DNA from: RBG-16-57-11 sp964503145
GTDB taxonomy: Bacteria; Chloroflexota; Anaerolineae; Anaerolineales; UBA4823
NCBI GenBank assembly: GCA_964503145.1
Contig: CAZCYV010000008.1
Location: 86,323 to 150,322 of the forward strand
DNA length: 64,000 bases
Direction of reading: 5' to 3'
A model generated the notes under the pieces. It made no database searches, was not told where the DNA came from, and worked only from the letters and a program-made list of their open reading frames with translations. The translations under genes and the position numbers were made by a program. Shown here one piece after another: positions 16,370 to 24,710 of this stretch. How positions within the stretch are numbered: the stretch's first letter is position 1; each line of letters begins with the position of its first letter.

Positions 16370-17993
16370 CCAGCTTCTGGCAAGCCGGGCCGGCCTTGCC
16401 CTGTTCGGCGCAGCGCTGTTATTTGCTGCGATGGGATGCAAGTTGCTGGCAGGCCCTAGCGCTACCCAACAGGCCGCTGCCACGTTCACTGCTACACCGG
16501 TCGTCGCTGAACCGCCCATCCAGTCCACCCAGGAAATTCCTGCGTTGGTGACCGAAGCGCCAGGCCAACCCCTGGCGCTGCCTGCCCCAGGCGACCCGGC
16601 GCTGGCGTTGCTTCCCGCAGCCCGGCAGGACCTTGGAGCGCTCGGCAAACTTACGCGTTACATCCTCGCGTTGCAAATCGATCCCTCACTGCGCAGCTTC
16701 GATGGCCGCGCTCGAATCGATTACGTCAACCGGGAGGAGATTGCCCTCAGCGAACTCTATTTCCGTCTGCTGCCCAACGGGCAGAGAAGCTACGGCAACG
16801 GCTCGTTGAGCGTCACCCAGGCGCTGCTCGATGGAGAGCCTGCCTCAACCGAGCTTTCCTTGCAAGACTCGGTGCTGAAAATTGATCTCCCCGAAAGTCT
16901 GCCGCCTGGAGAGGCCACGGAAATCGAAATATTCTTTTCGGGCCTGGTACCCCTCGATTTCGGCAGCAACATCGAGCCGGCGGGGTTTGGTATTTATAAT
17001 CTCAGCCAGGGCGTGCTGGCGCTTTCTGGCTGGTATCCCATCCTATCGGTTTACGACGAGCAGGGCTGGAATCTGGATCCGGTCTCTACAATGGGCGATT
17101 CGGTCTACAGCGATACCGCGCTGTACACCGTGCAGGTGTGCGCCCCTGCCGACCTGGTGTTGGTGGCCACCGGCATCTTGATGGACCAGCAAACTCAAAG
17201 TGACGCAAGCTGCACCCAATGGGAAAGCGGCCCGACGCGGGACTTCTTCATCATCGCCAGTGCAAGCTTCCAGGAACGCAGCCAGGAAATCGATGGCGTG
17301 ACCATCCACGCCTACGCTCTGCCAGGGCGTGAAAGTGCATCGCAACAGGCATTGGACATCGCTGCCGGCGCGCTGCAGGTGTACAACCAGAAACTGGGCG
17401 CCTATCCCTTCACCGAGCTGGACATGGTGGACGCGCCGATGCGCAACGCCCTGGGCGTCGAATTTCCCGGCGTGATCCTGATCGCCGACACAATGTACGA
17501 GACGCCAGATGAGGCAGACTTCGGGATCACCATCGCCCACGAGGTGGCACATCAATGGTGGTACAGCGTGGTGGGGAATGATGTCTTCGATTCCCCCTGG
17601 CTGGATGAGGGGTTGACCACTTATTCCTCCAGCCTGTATTACGAATTTGGCCCCTCGCCTCTGATCGCTCAGGGCATGGTCGATTTCTGGCAGCAGCGCT
17701 ACGAACGGATGAAATCGAGCGGCAAAGACGGCCAGATTACCGCCAGCATGGAGTATTTCGAGGGGCTGAATGACCCAAGTATGTATAGCAATGTAGCGTA
17801 CATCAAGGCCGCATACTTCTTCCACGAACTGCGCCAGGAGATCGGTGATCAGGCCTTCTTCGATGCTTTGCGACGTTACTATCAGGATAATAAATACGGC
17901 ATTGCTACCCCTGACGATCTGCTAATGGCCTTCGAGGACGCTGCGGGGCGCTCGCTGGAAGCTTTTTACGCCGGATGGCTATACACGCCCTAA
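16350..17993 (+). CDS. Membrane-anchored M1-family metallopeptidase
   Basis: A 547-aa protein beginning with a lipoprotein-like signal (LFGAALLFAAMGC) and a Thr/Ala/Pro linker. The catalytic part contains ITIAHEVAHQWW (HExxH zinc site) and DSPWLDEGLTTYSS, where the second-shell E supplies the third zinc ligand, as in gluzincins of the M1 aminopeptidase family. An N-terminal beta-sandwich (residues about 90-300) precedes it. The GxMEN substrate motif of classical aminopeptidases is replaced by APMRNALGVEFPGVI. It belongs to a run of three lipoprotein enzymes. Confidence 0.85.
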   Translation: MYLQRSSQLLASRAGLALFGAALLFAAMGCKLLAGPSATQQAAATFTATPVVAEPPIQSTQEIPALVTEAPGQPLALPAPGDPALALLPAARQDLGALGKLTRYILALQIDPSLRSFDGRARIDYVNREEIALSELYFRLLPNGQRSYGNGSLSVTQALLDGEPASTELSLQDSVLKIDLPESLPPGEATEIEIFFSGLVPLDFGSNIEPAGFGIYNLSQGVLALSGWYPILSVYDEQGWNLDPVSTMGDSVYSDTALYTVQVCAPADLVLVATGILMDQQTQSDASCTQWESGPTRDFFIIASASFQERSQEIDGVTIHAYALPGRESASQQALDIAAGALQVYNQKLGAYPFTELDMVDAPMRNALGVEFPGVILIADTMYETPDEADFGITIAHEVAHQWWYSVVGNDVFDSPWLDEGLTTYSSSLYYEFGPSPLIAQGMVDFWQQRYERMKSSGKDGQITASMEYFEGLNDPSMYSNVAYIKAAYFFHELRQEIGDQAFFDALRRYYQDNKYGIATPDDLLMAFEDAAGRSLEAFYAGWLYTP

Positions 17994-18003
17994 CCATGAG
18001 CCA

Positions 18004-19047
18004 ATGGAAGAACAGATGCTGATGAAAAGATCAAAACGCGTTTGGATTGCGCTGACCTTACTGGCTTTTGTGCTGAGTCTGCTATCGGCCTGCACCGCTG
18101 CGACGCCACCCAACCCGGCGACGATGTCTCCAACTCAGGCAGAGCAAAGCCTACCGGCCGCTCAAACGCCTTTCCCTGAACCAACGATTGTCTCGGCCGC
18201 CACCGAGGCTCTGCCGTCGGCCACTCCCATGACCACCCCCACGCCGCAGCCCAGCCCCACCCCGGCAGCGCTGCGCTTTGCTGTGATCGGGGATTACGGC
18301 GAGGGCAACCAGGCTGAACAAGACGTCGCCGACCTGGTGAAGAGCTGGCGCCCGGAGTTCATTATCACCGTAGGCGACAACAACTATCCTAGCGGCGCGG
18401 CTGAAACTATCGACGATCGCATCGGGCGCTTTTATCAAGAGTTCATCCACCCTTATAGAGGCGCATTTGGGCCTAGCGCCGAACAAAACCGCTTTTTCCC
18501 CACCCTGGGCAACCATGATTGGGACACCGCCGGGGCGCAAGCGTACTTCGACTATTTCACGCTACCCGGCAATGAGCGCTATTACGATTTCGTCTGGGGG
18601 CCGGTGCATTTCTTCGCCGTGAGCAGCGACTCGCGCGAGCCCGACGGCGTGTCCAGGATTTCACCTCAAGCACAGTGGTTGCAGGAGAGGCTTTCCACAT
18701 CCAAATCGCCCTGGAAGATCGTTTATTTCCATCATCCACCCTATTCTTCTGGCTACCACGGCCCGGTGGATTGGATGATCTGGCCTTTTGCAGAGTGGGG
18801 CGCCTCAGCAGTGCTTGCCGGGCACGATCATGTGTACGAGCGGCTGATAGTGGATGGCATTCCTTATTTCATCAATGGCCTGGGCGGCGGCCCGATCTAC
18901 TCTTTCATTCGAACAGACCCCCGTTCGCAGGCGCGTTACAACGATGACTATGGGGCGATGCTCGTCACGGCGGACGAGACCAGCATGATCTTTCAGTTCA
19001 TCACTCGCAAGGGCGAAGTGATCGACACCTACACGCTATCGCGTTAG
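18004..19047 (+). CDS. Lipoprotein metallophosphoesterase (purple-acid-phosphatase-like)
   Basis: The 347-aa product has a lipoprotein signal (ALTLLAFVLSLLSAC) and a Pro/Thr linker to about residue 90. The calcineurin-like metal-binding motifs appear in order: GDYG, GDNNYP, GNHDW, YFHHPPYSS and GHDHVYER. These bind two metals and hydrolyse phosphomonoesters outside the membrane. ATG 18022 is a possible alternative start, since GGAAG stands 10 nt before it; the first ATG has no ribosome-binding site. It follows the M1 peptidase by 10 nt and precedes a regulated leader region. Confidence 0.85.
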   Translation: MEEQMLMKRSKRVWIALTLLAFVLSLLSACTAATPPNPATMSPTQAEQSLPAAQTPFPEPTIVSAATEALPSATPMTTPTPQPSPTPAALRFAVIGDYGEGNQAEQDVADLVKSWRPEFIITVGDNNYPSGAAETIDDRIGRFYQEFIHPYRGAFGPSAEQNRFFPTLGNHDWDTAGAQAYFDYFTLPGNERYYDFVWGPVHFFAVSSDSREPDGVSRISPQAQWLQERLSTSKSPWKIVYFHHPPYSSGYHGPVDWMIWPFAEWGASAVLAGHDHVYERLIVDGIPYFINGLGGGPIYSFIRTDPRSQARYNDDYGAMLVTADETSMIFQFITRKGEVIDTYTLSR

Positions 19048-19095
19048 ACTTCCCAGTCTGGTGCTAATTGTGCCTGCGGGCGTCGAAATTGGGCC

Positions 19096-19125
19096 TTGAC
19101 AGACCTCGCCTGGTCGTGATAGACT
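19096..19125 (+). promoter_or_regulatory. Promoter of the leader-peptide / ABC ATPase unit
   Basis: Consensus TTGACA (19096-19101), 18 nt spacer, TAGACT (19120-19125). Downstream at 19133-19150 two GCTTAAC repeats occur with an 11-nt period, resembling a Pho-box-like direct repeat. Confidence 0.65.
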
Positions 19126-19174
19126 CCCCTTCGCTTAACGAAAGCTTAACTTTTAGAAAGGAAAGGCGCATTTC

Positions 19175-19270
19175 ATGGATCGGAAAGTGATTACATATTG
19201 CATGTTCTGCTCTGCCGCCGCCAGCGGCGATGCAGCTTTGCCTTTTCGGAGTGCGCCTGTTGCTCGGTAG
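19175..19270 (+). CDS. 31-aa leader peptide upstream of ABC ATPase
   Basis: The frame reads MDRKVITYCMFCSAAASG followed by DAALPFRSAPVAR and TAG. A purine-rich AAAGGAAAGG lies upstream. The peptide has no homology I recognise. Its stop codon is 20 nt before a strong intrinsic terminator whose arm can instead pair with a downstream hairpin arm (see attenuator), so I read it as a translated regulatory leader. The segment AGGCGCA just before the start codon can pair with TGCGCCT at 19252-19258, which could also modulate translation. It could alternatively be a small protein in its own right. Confidence 0.5.
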   Translation: MDRKVITYCMFCSAAASGDAALPFRSAPVAR

Positions 19271-19290
19271 GAAAACGTCCTAAACGATCG

Positions 19291-19400
19291 ACAGCCACGG
19301 GTGCACTCCAACGACCGTGGCTGTTTTTATTCATGTGACCTGTTCACCCCAGCCTGCCGGTACACACCAGCCACGGACCTGTTCTGTGGCTGGTGTTGAT
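19291..19400 (+). promoter_or_regulatory. Four-segment transcription attenuator before the ABC ATPase
   Basis: Segment 1 ACAGCCACGG (19291-19300) and segment 2 CCGTGGCTGT (19315-19324) form a perfect 10-bp stem followed by TTTTATT: a terminator. Segment 3 ACACCAGCCAC (19364-19374) pairs perfectly with segment 4 GTGGCTGGTGT (19386-19396). CCGTGGCTG of segment 2 is also complementary over 9 bp to CAGCCACGG (19368-19376), so pairing 2:3 would open the terminator. The ABC gene begins 32 nt further on. Confidence 0.7.
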
Positions 19401-19431
19401 TTAGGGCCTGGCCCTGGATTGGAAGTCTGCG

Positions 19432-20280
19432 ATGACTACGGCAGTAACCTTACACGAGACAACCAAATACTTCAACCTACCTGGATTTGCGTTCTCGAGC
19501 CGGGCAGCGCTGCGCACCCCAAAGCCGTACACTCCCGCTCCATCGCAGAGTCTGGCAGCGGTTGACCATGTCTCGTTGTCCATCTGCGAAGGCGAGATCT
19601 TCGGGCTGGTGGGGCCAAGTGGATCCGGTAAAACCACCCTCATCCGCTTGATCGCTACCCTGTTGCAACCAGACGAAGGCGCAATCCGAGTGTTTGGCTA
19701 TGACACGGTCCGCCAACCTGCCCAGGTGCAACGGCTGATCAATCGGGTTTCGGTCGAGGCCAGCTTCTTCAAGCAGCTCTCCCCGCTGGAAAATTTACTG
19801 CACGGGTTGCAACCCTATGGACCGGGCGAATCGGACGCTCCCGGGCGTGTGGTGGAGATGCTGGCTCGCCTGGGCCTGGAACAGCGCGAGATCCATGCGC
19901 CTATGGAAGTCCTCTCCGGGGACAGATTGCAAACGGTGGGCGTTGCCCGCGCGCTGCTCTCTCGCCCGCGCCTGTTGTTGCTGGATGAACCTGCTCGCGG
20001 CCTGAACGCGCAGGCCAAACGCGAAGTATGGCAGATTGTGCATGGGCTGCGCGACCAGCATGGCATCACAGTTCTGTTGACCGCTCAAGATGGGCAGGAA
20101 CTGGAAAGCGTCTGCGACAGAGTTGCGGAAATGGAAGGTGGCAGGATCTTTGCCTTGAACAATCAAGTGAACTGGCATCAGTCAGTAAACAGTGATTGTC
20201 TATATCCGACCAAATCGCACCCGAGCTTCACCAGGCAGTTGAGCAAACCGCTGATCGTGGAAGAGAAAGTGACACCCTGA
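19432..20280 (+). CDS. ABC transporter ATP-binding protein (drug-export-like, standalone)
   Basis: A 282-aa ATPase. Walker A is GLVGPSGSGKTT and Walker B is RLLLLDEPARGL; the signature is a degenerate LSGDRLQTVGVARALL instead of LSGGQ. An unusual insertion of about 25 residues rich in Pro and Ala (AALRTPKPYTPAPSQ) sits before the Walker A domain. The family is typical of ABC-2 exporters, with the permease normally encoded next door; none is present here. Expression is likely controlled by the leader peptide and attenuator just upstream, which suggests induction by a translation-affecting compound. GGAAG lies 6 nt before the ATG. Confidence 0.8.
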   Translation: MTTAVTLHETTKYFNLPGFAFSSRAALRTPKPYTPAPSQSLAAVDHVSLSICEGEIFGLVGPSGSGKTTLIRLIATLLQPDEGAIRVFGYDTVRQPAQVQRLINRVSVEASFFKQLSPLENLLHGLQPYGPGESDAPGRVVEMLARLGLEQREIHAPMEVLSGDRLQTVGVARALLSRPRLLLLDEPARGLNAQAKREVWQIVHGLRDQHGITVLLTAQDGQELESVCDRVAEMEGGRIFALNNQVNWHQSVNSDCLYPTKSHPSFTRQLSKPLIVEEKVTP

Positions 20281-20338
20281 GCGATGGGCCGGGTTCACCT
20301 GACCCATCATTCAACCCCAAGGAAAGAAGAAGCAATCG

Positions 20339-20524
20339 TTGATGCTGCGCTTTGCCTTCGAAGAGTTGAACCTACACCGCCTGGAGGCCATCATCCCGGA
20401 ATATAACCCCATCGCCTTGCGTCTCTTTTCCAAAGCCGGCATGCGCCCCGACCCTGCGCGCCAGCGGAGCCTCTTCGAGAAGGAGTTGCGCCCAGAGCAG
20501 GCATTGGGCGCTCAGGCGGCTTAA
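20339..20524 (+). pseudogene. C-terminal remnant of a GNAT (RimJ/RimL-type) acetyltransferase
   Basis: The frame encodes MLRFAFEELNLHRLEAII, then EYNPIALRLFSKAGM, which is the last third of a RimJ/RimL-like N-acetyltransferase: the segment after acetyl-CoA binding, with the conserved N-x-A-L-R-L-x-x-K-A-G-M/F. The acetyl-CoA loop (Q/RxxGxG/A) and everything N-terminal are missing, and no matching sequence precedes it in any frame up to the ABC gene. It is best described as a decayed copy. Confidence 0.7.
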
Positions 20525-20689
20525 CTGATCTTACGGGGTCTGGCGTCGCTAGGCGATCCGTTTTTACATCGAATGGAGAACGGCCGACCAGTGCGCGCCC
20601 CATACATGTCGCTTCGTTGTGTAATGGCCTGCATGCGGGTAAAATCGGTTTGATTTTATCTGGGTGATTTTTGCCGAAGGAGAGTAGAT

Positions 20690-21304
20690 ATGGGCATTCA
20701 AGCAGTGATCTGGGATCTGGGCGGTGTGCTGTTGCGCACCGAGGATTATGCGCCGCGTCAGGGGCTGGCCCAGCGTTATGGCATGTCGCTGGACGAGATC
20801 GAAGGCTTCGTCTTCTCCGGCGACTCGGGCGATCGCGCCCAGCTCGGCGAAATCAGCGCCGATCAGCATTGGGAGAACCTGCGTCACAAGCTCGGCTTGA
20901 CCACAACGGAGATGCGTGAGTTCCAGGAGGCGTTTTGGGGCGGCGATCAACTGGATACTGAGTTGGTGGAATACATCCGCCAACTGCGTAAGCGCTACAA
21001 GACCGGATTGTTGAGCAACGCGTTCTCTGACCTCAGGCGGGTGGTGACAGATATCTGGCAGTTTGCCGATGCCTTCGACGAGATGATCATCTCGGCGGAG
21101 GTAGGGCTGGTCAAGCCGGACCCGCGCATCTATCGTCTGGCGCTGGAACGGTTGGGGGTGGCGCCCGAAGCGGCAGTATTCATCGACGATCTTCGGCGCA
21201 ACGTTGTTGGGGCGCAAGCCGTGAACCTGCACGCCATCCACTTCGAGAACCCGCAGCAGGCGCGCCAGGAGCTGGAATACCTGCTCAATGGGAGCCGCCA
21301 ATGA
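20690..21304 (+). CDS. HAD-superfamily hydrolase (epoxide-hydrolase-N/HAD IA-3-like)
   Basis: A 204-aa protein. Motif I is AVIWDLGGVLLRT, in which the second Asp of DxD is replaced by Gly, as in the HAD IA-3 branch; motif II is GLLSNAF; motif III has K in GLVKPDPRIY; and motif IV is FIDDLRRNV. These fit a phosphatase or dehalogenase fold with a small cap at residues 15-80. AAGGAG lies 7 nt before ATG. It overlaps the amidase start by ATGA, so the two are probably one operon. The substrate cannot be named. Confidence 0.8.
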   Translation: MGIQAVIWDLGGVLLRTEDYAPRQGLAQRYGMSLDEIEGFVFSGDSGDRAQLGEISADQHWENLRHKLGLTTTEMREFQEAFWGGDQLDTELVEYIRQLRKRYKTGLLSNAFSDLRRVVTDIWQFADAFDEMIISAEVGLVKPDPRIYRLALERLGVAPEAAVFIDDLRRNVVGAQAVNLHAIHFENPQQARQELEYLLNGSRQ

Positions 21305-22710
21305 ACGCTGATGAGCTGACCAATCTGAGTCTGGCACAGGCGGCCGAGTTGATCCGCAAGCGCCAGATCTCCCCGGTCGAACTGACCCAGGCGCATCTTG
21401 AACGCATCCAGCGGCTGGATTCAAAAATCAACAGCTACATCACCGTCACCGCCGAGCAGGCGATGCAGCGCGCTCGCCAGGCAGAGGCCGAATTGCATCG
21501 CGGCGAGACGCAATCTGGAGAGCCCCTCGGCCTGCTGCACGGCCTGCCTCTGGCGCTTAAGGACCTCTATGAGACCCAAGGCGTGCGCACCACTGCGGGA
21601 TCCAAGCATTTCAGCGATTACATCCCCGCAGAAGACAGCGCCGTTGTACTGAAGTTGAAGGCTGCCGGGGCAATCTTGCTCGGCAAAAACAACCTGCATG
21701 AAATCGCCCTGGGGCTGACCAACGTGAACCCGCACTTCGGAGCCTGCCGAAACCCCTGGGCGCTGGAGCGGGTTGTAGGCGGTTCATCCGGCGGCTCGGC
21801 GGCAGCCCTTGCAGCCCGCCTGTGCCTGGGCGCGCTGGGTAGCGACACCGGCGGATCGATCCGCGTGCCGGCCGCCCTGTGCGGCGTCGTCGGTTTGAAA
21901 CCGACTCGCGGCCGGGTCAGCCTGCGCGGCGTGATCCCGCTGAGTTGGAACCTGGATCACGCCGGGCCTATGGCACGAGAGGTGCAGGACGCGGCGATGC
22001 TGCTACAGGTCATTGCAGGCTACGACCCGCTGGACGCGTACTCCACAGATATTGAGGTGGAGGATTACCTGGAAGAGATCCAGATGGGCGTACGTGGCTG
22101 GCGGATCGCCCTGGCAGACGACGAATATTTCAGCCCAACCCAGCCCGAAATCTTGCAGGCAGTCAGGCGGGCAGCGCAGGCTTTCGAAACACTCGGAGCG
22201 CACGTGGAGGCGACACCCTTCCCAGACCTATATCAGGCTGCGCTGGCAAACGGGATGATGGTGGTCAGCGACGCGGCGGTTTTCCATGAGACACGCTTGC
22301 TGGAGAACCCGGGCGATTTTGGCGCTGATGTGCTTCAGCGCCTCAGGAATGGCGCTTCCCTGGCTGTGAAAGATTACATCCTGGCGCGGCGCACCCAGAG
22401 CCTGCTGCGTCGACAATTTGCGCGCTTCTTCGAGCGTTATGATGTCTTATTGATGCCCACCACACCGGTGACCGCCCCGCCAATCGAAGGCCCAGACGCC
22501 CTGGAACTGGCGCGCTTGCTGACCCGTTATACCGCGCCGTTCAACTTGACCGGCCTGCCAGCGCTCTCGCTGCCGTGCGGTTTCACATCTGAAGGCCTGC
22601 CCATTGGCCTGCAGATCATTGCTCCGCCCTGGGGAGAGGCCCGGTTGCTGCGCGCAGCATATGCCTATGAACAAGCCACAGACTGGCATAAGAGGAAACC
22701 CGCCTTGTGA
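21301..22710 (+). CDS. Amidase-signature enzyme (GatA-like)
   Basis: A 469-aa amidase. The catalytic Lys is in LPLALKDLYETQGVRTTAGSKHF, and the Ser-rich stretch GGSSGGSAAALAARLCLGALGSDTGGSIRVPAALCGVVGLKPTRGRVSLRG carries the cis-Ser/Ser pair of the Ser-cisSer-Lys triad. Amidases of this type hydrolyse amides; as GatA they act in Asp/Glu-tRNA amidotransferase with GatB and GatC, but no gatB or gatC is adjacent, so a stand-alone amidase is equally likely. The ATG overlaps the HAD stop (ATGA). Confidence 0.85.
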   Translation: MNADELTNLSLAQAAELIRKRQISPVELTQAHLERIQRLDSKINSYITVTAEQAMQRARQAEAELHRGETQSGEPLGLLHGLPLALKDLYETQGVRTTAGSKHFSDYIPAEDSAVVLKLKAAGAILLGKNNLHEIALGLTNVNPHFGACRNPWALERVVGGSSGGSAAALAARLCLGALGSDTGGSIRVPAALCGVVGLKPTRGRVSLRGVIPLSWNLDHAGPMAREVQDAAMLLQVIAGYDPLDAYSTDIEVEDYLEEIQMGVRGWRIALADDEYFSPTQPEILQAVRRAAQAFETLGAHVEATPFPDLYQAALANGMMVVSDAAVFHETRLLENPGDFGADVLQRLRNGASLAVKDYILARRTQSLLRRQFARFFERYDVLLMPTTPVTAPPIEGPDALELARLLTRYTAPFNLTGLPALSLPCGFTSEGLPIGLQIIAPPWGEARLLRAAYAYEQATDWHKRKPAL

Positions 22711-22803
22711 AAAAAGGGTGGCATGCCTATCCGCTCTATGCGCCAATCAGATCGACCAGATCGCCTCGCTGGCCGGCATCGGGCTGGGTGTTCTCTTGGG
22801 TAG

Positions 22804-23376
22804 CCTGAAGATCAGCCTGCCGATCCAGGGTGGACCAAGCACCTTCTCGACCAGTTCGCTTTCCCTCTGGGGGATCGCTTTCAACCAGTGGTCTGGATCG
22901 GTCTGATCCGGGCGGTTGGGATGCTGCTCTCCGTGGGCGCGGCCGAGCTGGCGCAGCGCAAGGTGCAGACTGAGCAACATGCTGCGGTGGCTCGCGCCTC
23001 CTGGGCGATATCTGGGGTGCTGGTGATCAGCTTGTTGAGCTTCGCCCTGGCAAAGACGCTGTTGGCAGCGGTGATCGCTATCTGGTTGATCTCTATGGCG
23101 CGCAACGTGGTCGGCCCGCTATATACCGCCTGGGTCAATCAGCGTCTGGACTCGCAGGTGCGCGCCACGGTGCTGTCGATGAGCAGCCAGGTGGACGCCA
23201 TCGGCCAGGTCGCCGGAGGGCCGGCTGTAGGCCTGATCGGCAATTGGCTCTCGGTGCAAGCCGCATTGATCACTTCTGGATTGATGCTTTCGCCAGTGCT
23301 GCTGCTTTACCCCCGCGCCTTGAGGCAGAATGTCGCCCAGCCGCTCCCGGTCGAGCCAGCCGCAACCGAGGATTGA
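22804..23376 (+). pseudogene. Remnant of an MFS transporter (C-terminal half only)
   Basis: From about 22820 the frame reads WTKHLLDQFAFP, then VVWIGLIRAVGMLLSVG, and ends with TAWVNQRLDSQVRATVLSMSSQVDAIGQVAGGPAVGLIGNW, the last helices of an MFS transporter of the drug-exporter kind. In the same frame an in-frame TAG (22801-22803) lies immediately before, and no N-terminal half (about 200 aa) is present upstream, where the amidase ends. The intact C-terminal part is otherwise well preserved, so the deletion looks recent. Confidence 0.72.
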
Positions 23377-23384
23377 AACCCTGC

Positions 23385-24710
23385 TCAGGGCGCCGAGGCC
23401 GTCAACTGAGCGTTTCTCTGGCCTGCCGCTTGTGAATTGCCCAGGTATAGCGAGGCGGCAACCGCGATACTCCAAAGCGCCCACACCAGCGGCGCCGGGC
23501 GCACCATGCCCCAGGTGACTGCATCGGTCATCCCATGCACGAGCAGGGCAATCTGGCTGGCAAGCAAGCCTGCTCCCAGAGCTTTCAAAAAAGGATCCTG
23601 GCGCTTGCCGCCGCCGTGATAAACCTTACCGGCGCTCAGCGTTGCGATCAGAAAAGTCCATGCCCAGGCCAGCAGGCCTGGAACGCCCAGATCGACCGCA
23701 ATTTGCAGGAAAAGGTTATGCGCATGGAAAACATGACCTGGTTGGAACATCAAAAACGGGTAGAGCCGGTCGGCTAGTGGATGGAATATGCCCAGCCCGA
23801 TGCCGGTAAAAGGAAAATCCAGGATCATGTCTATCGCCCGGCCCCAAATTTCCAGACGAGCGTTCAAGCTGCCCACCGTCTTGCTGGCGATCAGGACGTC
23901 CAACACGCGCGCTGTCCCAAACCAATAGATGGCCGCAGATGCCGCAATCAAGGACAGCACCACCAATACCCAGCCCCAACGCCAGCGCAAGACCACCAGC
24001 GCCATCACGGCTAGAGCGACTGCCGTCCACGCGCCGCGCGATAGAGAGAGCAACAGCACGCCGCTCATACCAACGAGCGATAGGGCGCCAAGCGCCCATT
24101 CGAACCCCCGCAGCTCCCGCCAACAGAAAAGGATCCAGGCCAGCGGAACCTGCAGGAATAACGCCAGGATGCCTGCAATCACGTTGGGGTGGACCGAGTC
24201 GGCGACCAGAACGGCAAAGCGCTGATAGATCTCCGCCGGGATCAAAGGCAATTTGCCCAGCGGCCAATCGACGCTGAGCGGGGCGAGGAGGCTCAACGCC
24301 AGTCCACTCAGACTGATCAGCCATACCAGCCGGCGCAGGCCCTGACGCGTCATGCTCGTATTTACGATGGCGTAGTAGAGCGCAACGCCGCTCAACAAGC
24401 GGTACACCTGCGGCGTGGTAACTTGCGGCAGCGGCGTCATCCACCAACTGAGGACGGCCATGAACAGGAGCAGCACAATCGGCAAATCGCCAGGCGTGTG
24501 CAGACTCCAGCGACCAAAAGCCAACCGTCGCAGCGGCCAAAAAAGAGCCGCAGTGATCACTGCGGCCAACAAAAATTGAGGATCAGCGATGCTGACCACC
24601 ACCATTCCCCCTACCACCCACAGCTCAACCGAAGCCAGCAGCCTGCAAATGCGGCGGAACAACGATGGACGATCGGTTTCTTCTTGCAGGTCCAACGCCG
24701 AGTCCGTCAA
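23385..24710 (-). CDS. O-antigen ligase/polymerase-family membrane protein
   Basis: A 441-aa polytopic protein with about 11 hydrophobic segments and the PF04932-type core: LSLSRGAWTAVALAVMALVVL, then LNARLEIWGRAIDMILDFPFTGIGLGIFHPL, with a large loop HVFHAHNLFLQIAVDLGVPGLLAW. Such proteins polymerise or ligate undecaprenyl-linked glycans. The start codon is TTG immediately after the wzc-like stop (TAATTG), with GAGGAG overlapping the end of wzc. The adjacent kinase fits a Wzy-Wzc polymer-export pair, and probably feeds the glycan made by the 1-10607 cluster. Confidence 0.8.
   Translation of the reverse strand: MTDSALDLQEETDRPSLFRRICRLLASVELWVVGGMVVVSIADPQFLLAAVITAALFWPLRRLAFGRWSLHTPGDLPIVLLLFMAVLSWWMTPLPQVTTPQVYRLLSGVALYYAIVNTSMTRQGLRRLVWLISLSGLALSLLAPLSVDWPLGKLPLIPAEIYQRFAVLVADSVHPNVIAGILALFLQVPLAWILFCWRELRGFEWALGALSLVGMSGVLLLSLSRGAWTAVALAVMALVVLRWRWGWVLVVLSLIAASAAIYWFGTARVLDVLIASKTVGSLNARLEIWGRAIDMILDFPFTGIGLGIFHPLADRLYPFLMFQPGHVFHAHNLFLQIAVDLGVPGLLAWAWTFLIATLSAGKVYHGGGKRQDPFLKALGAGLLASQIALLVHGMTDAVTWGMVRPAPLVWALWSIAVAASLYLGNSQAAGQRNAQLTASAP

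Noticed and set aside
20281..20335. Hairpin GATGGG/CCCATC after the ABC gene as a terminator
   Set aside because: A short interrupted stem with no T-tract; it may be incidental.
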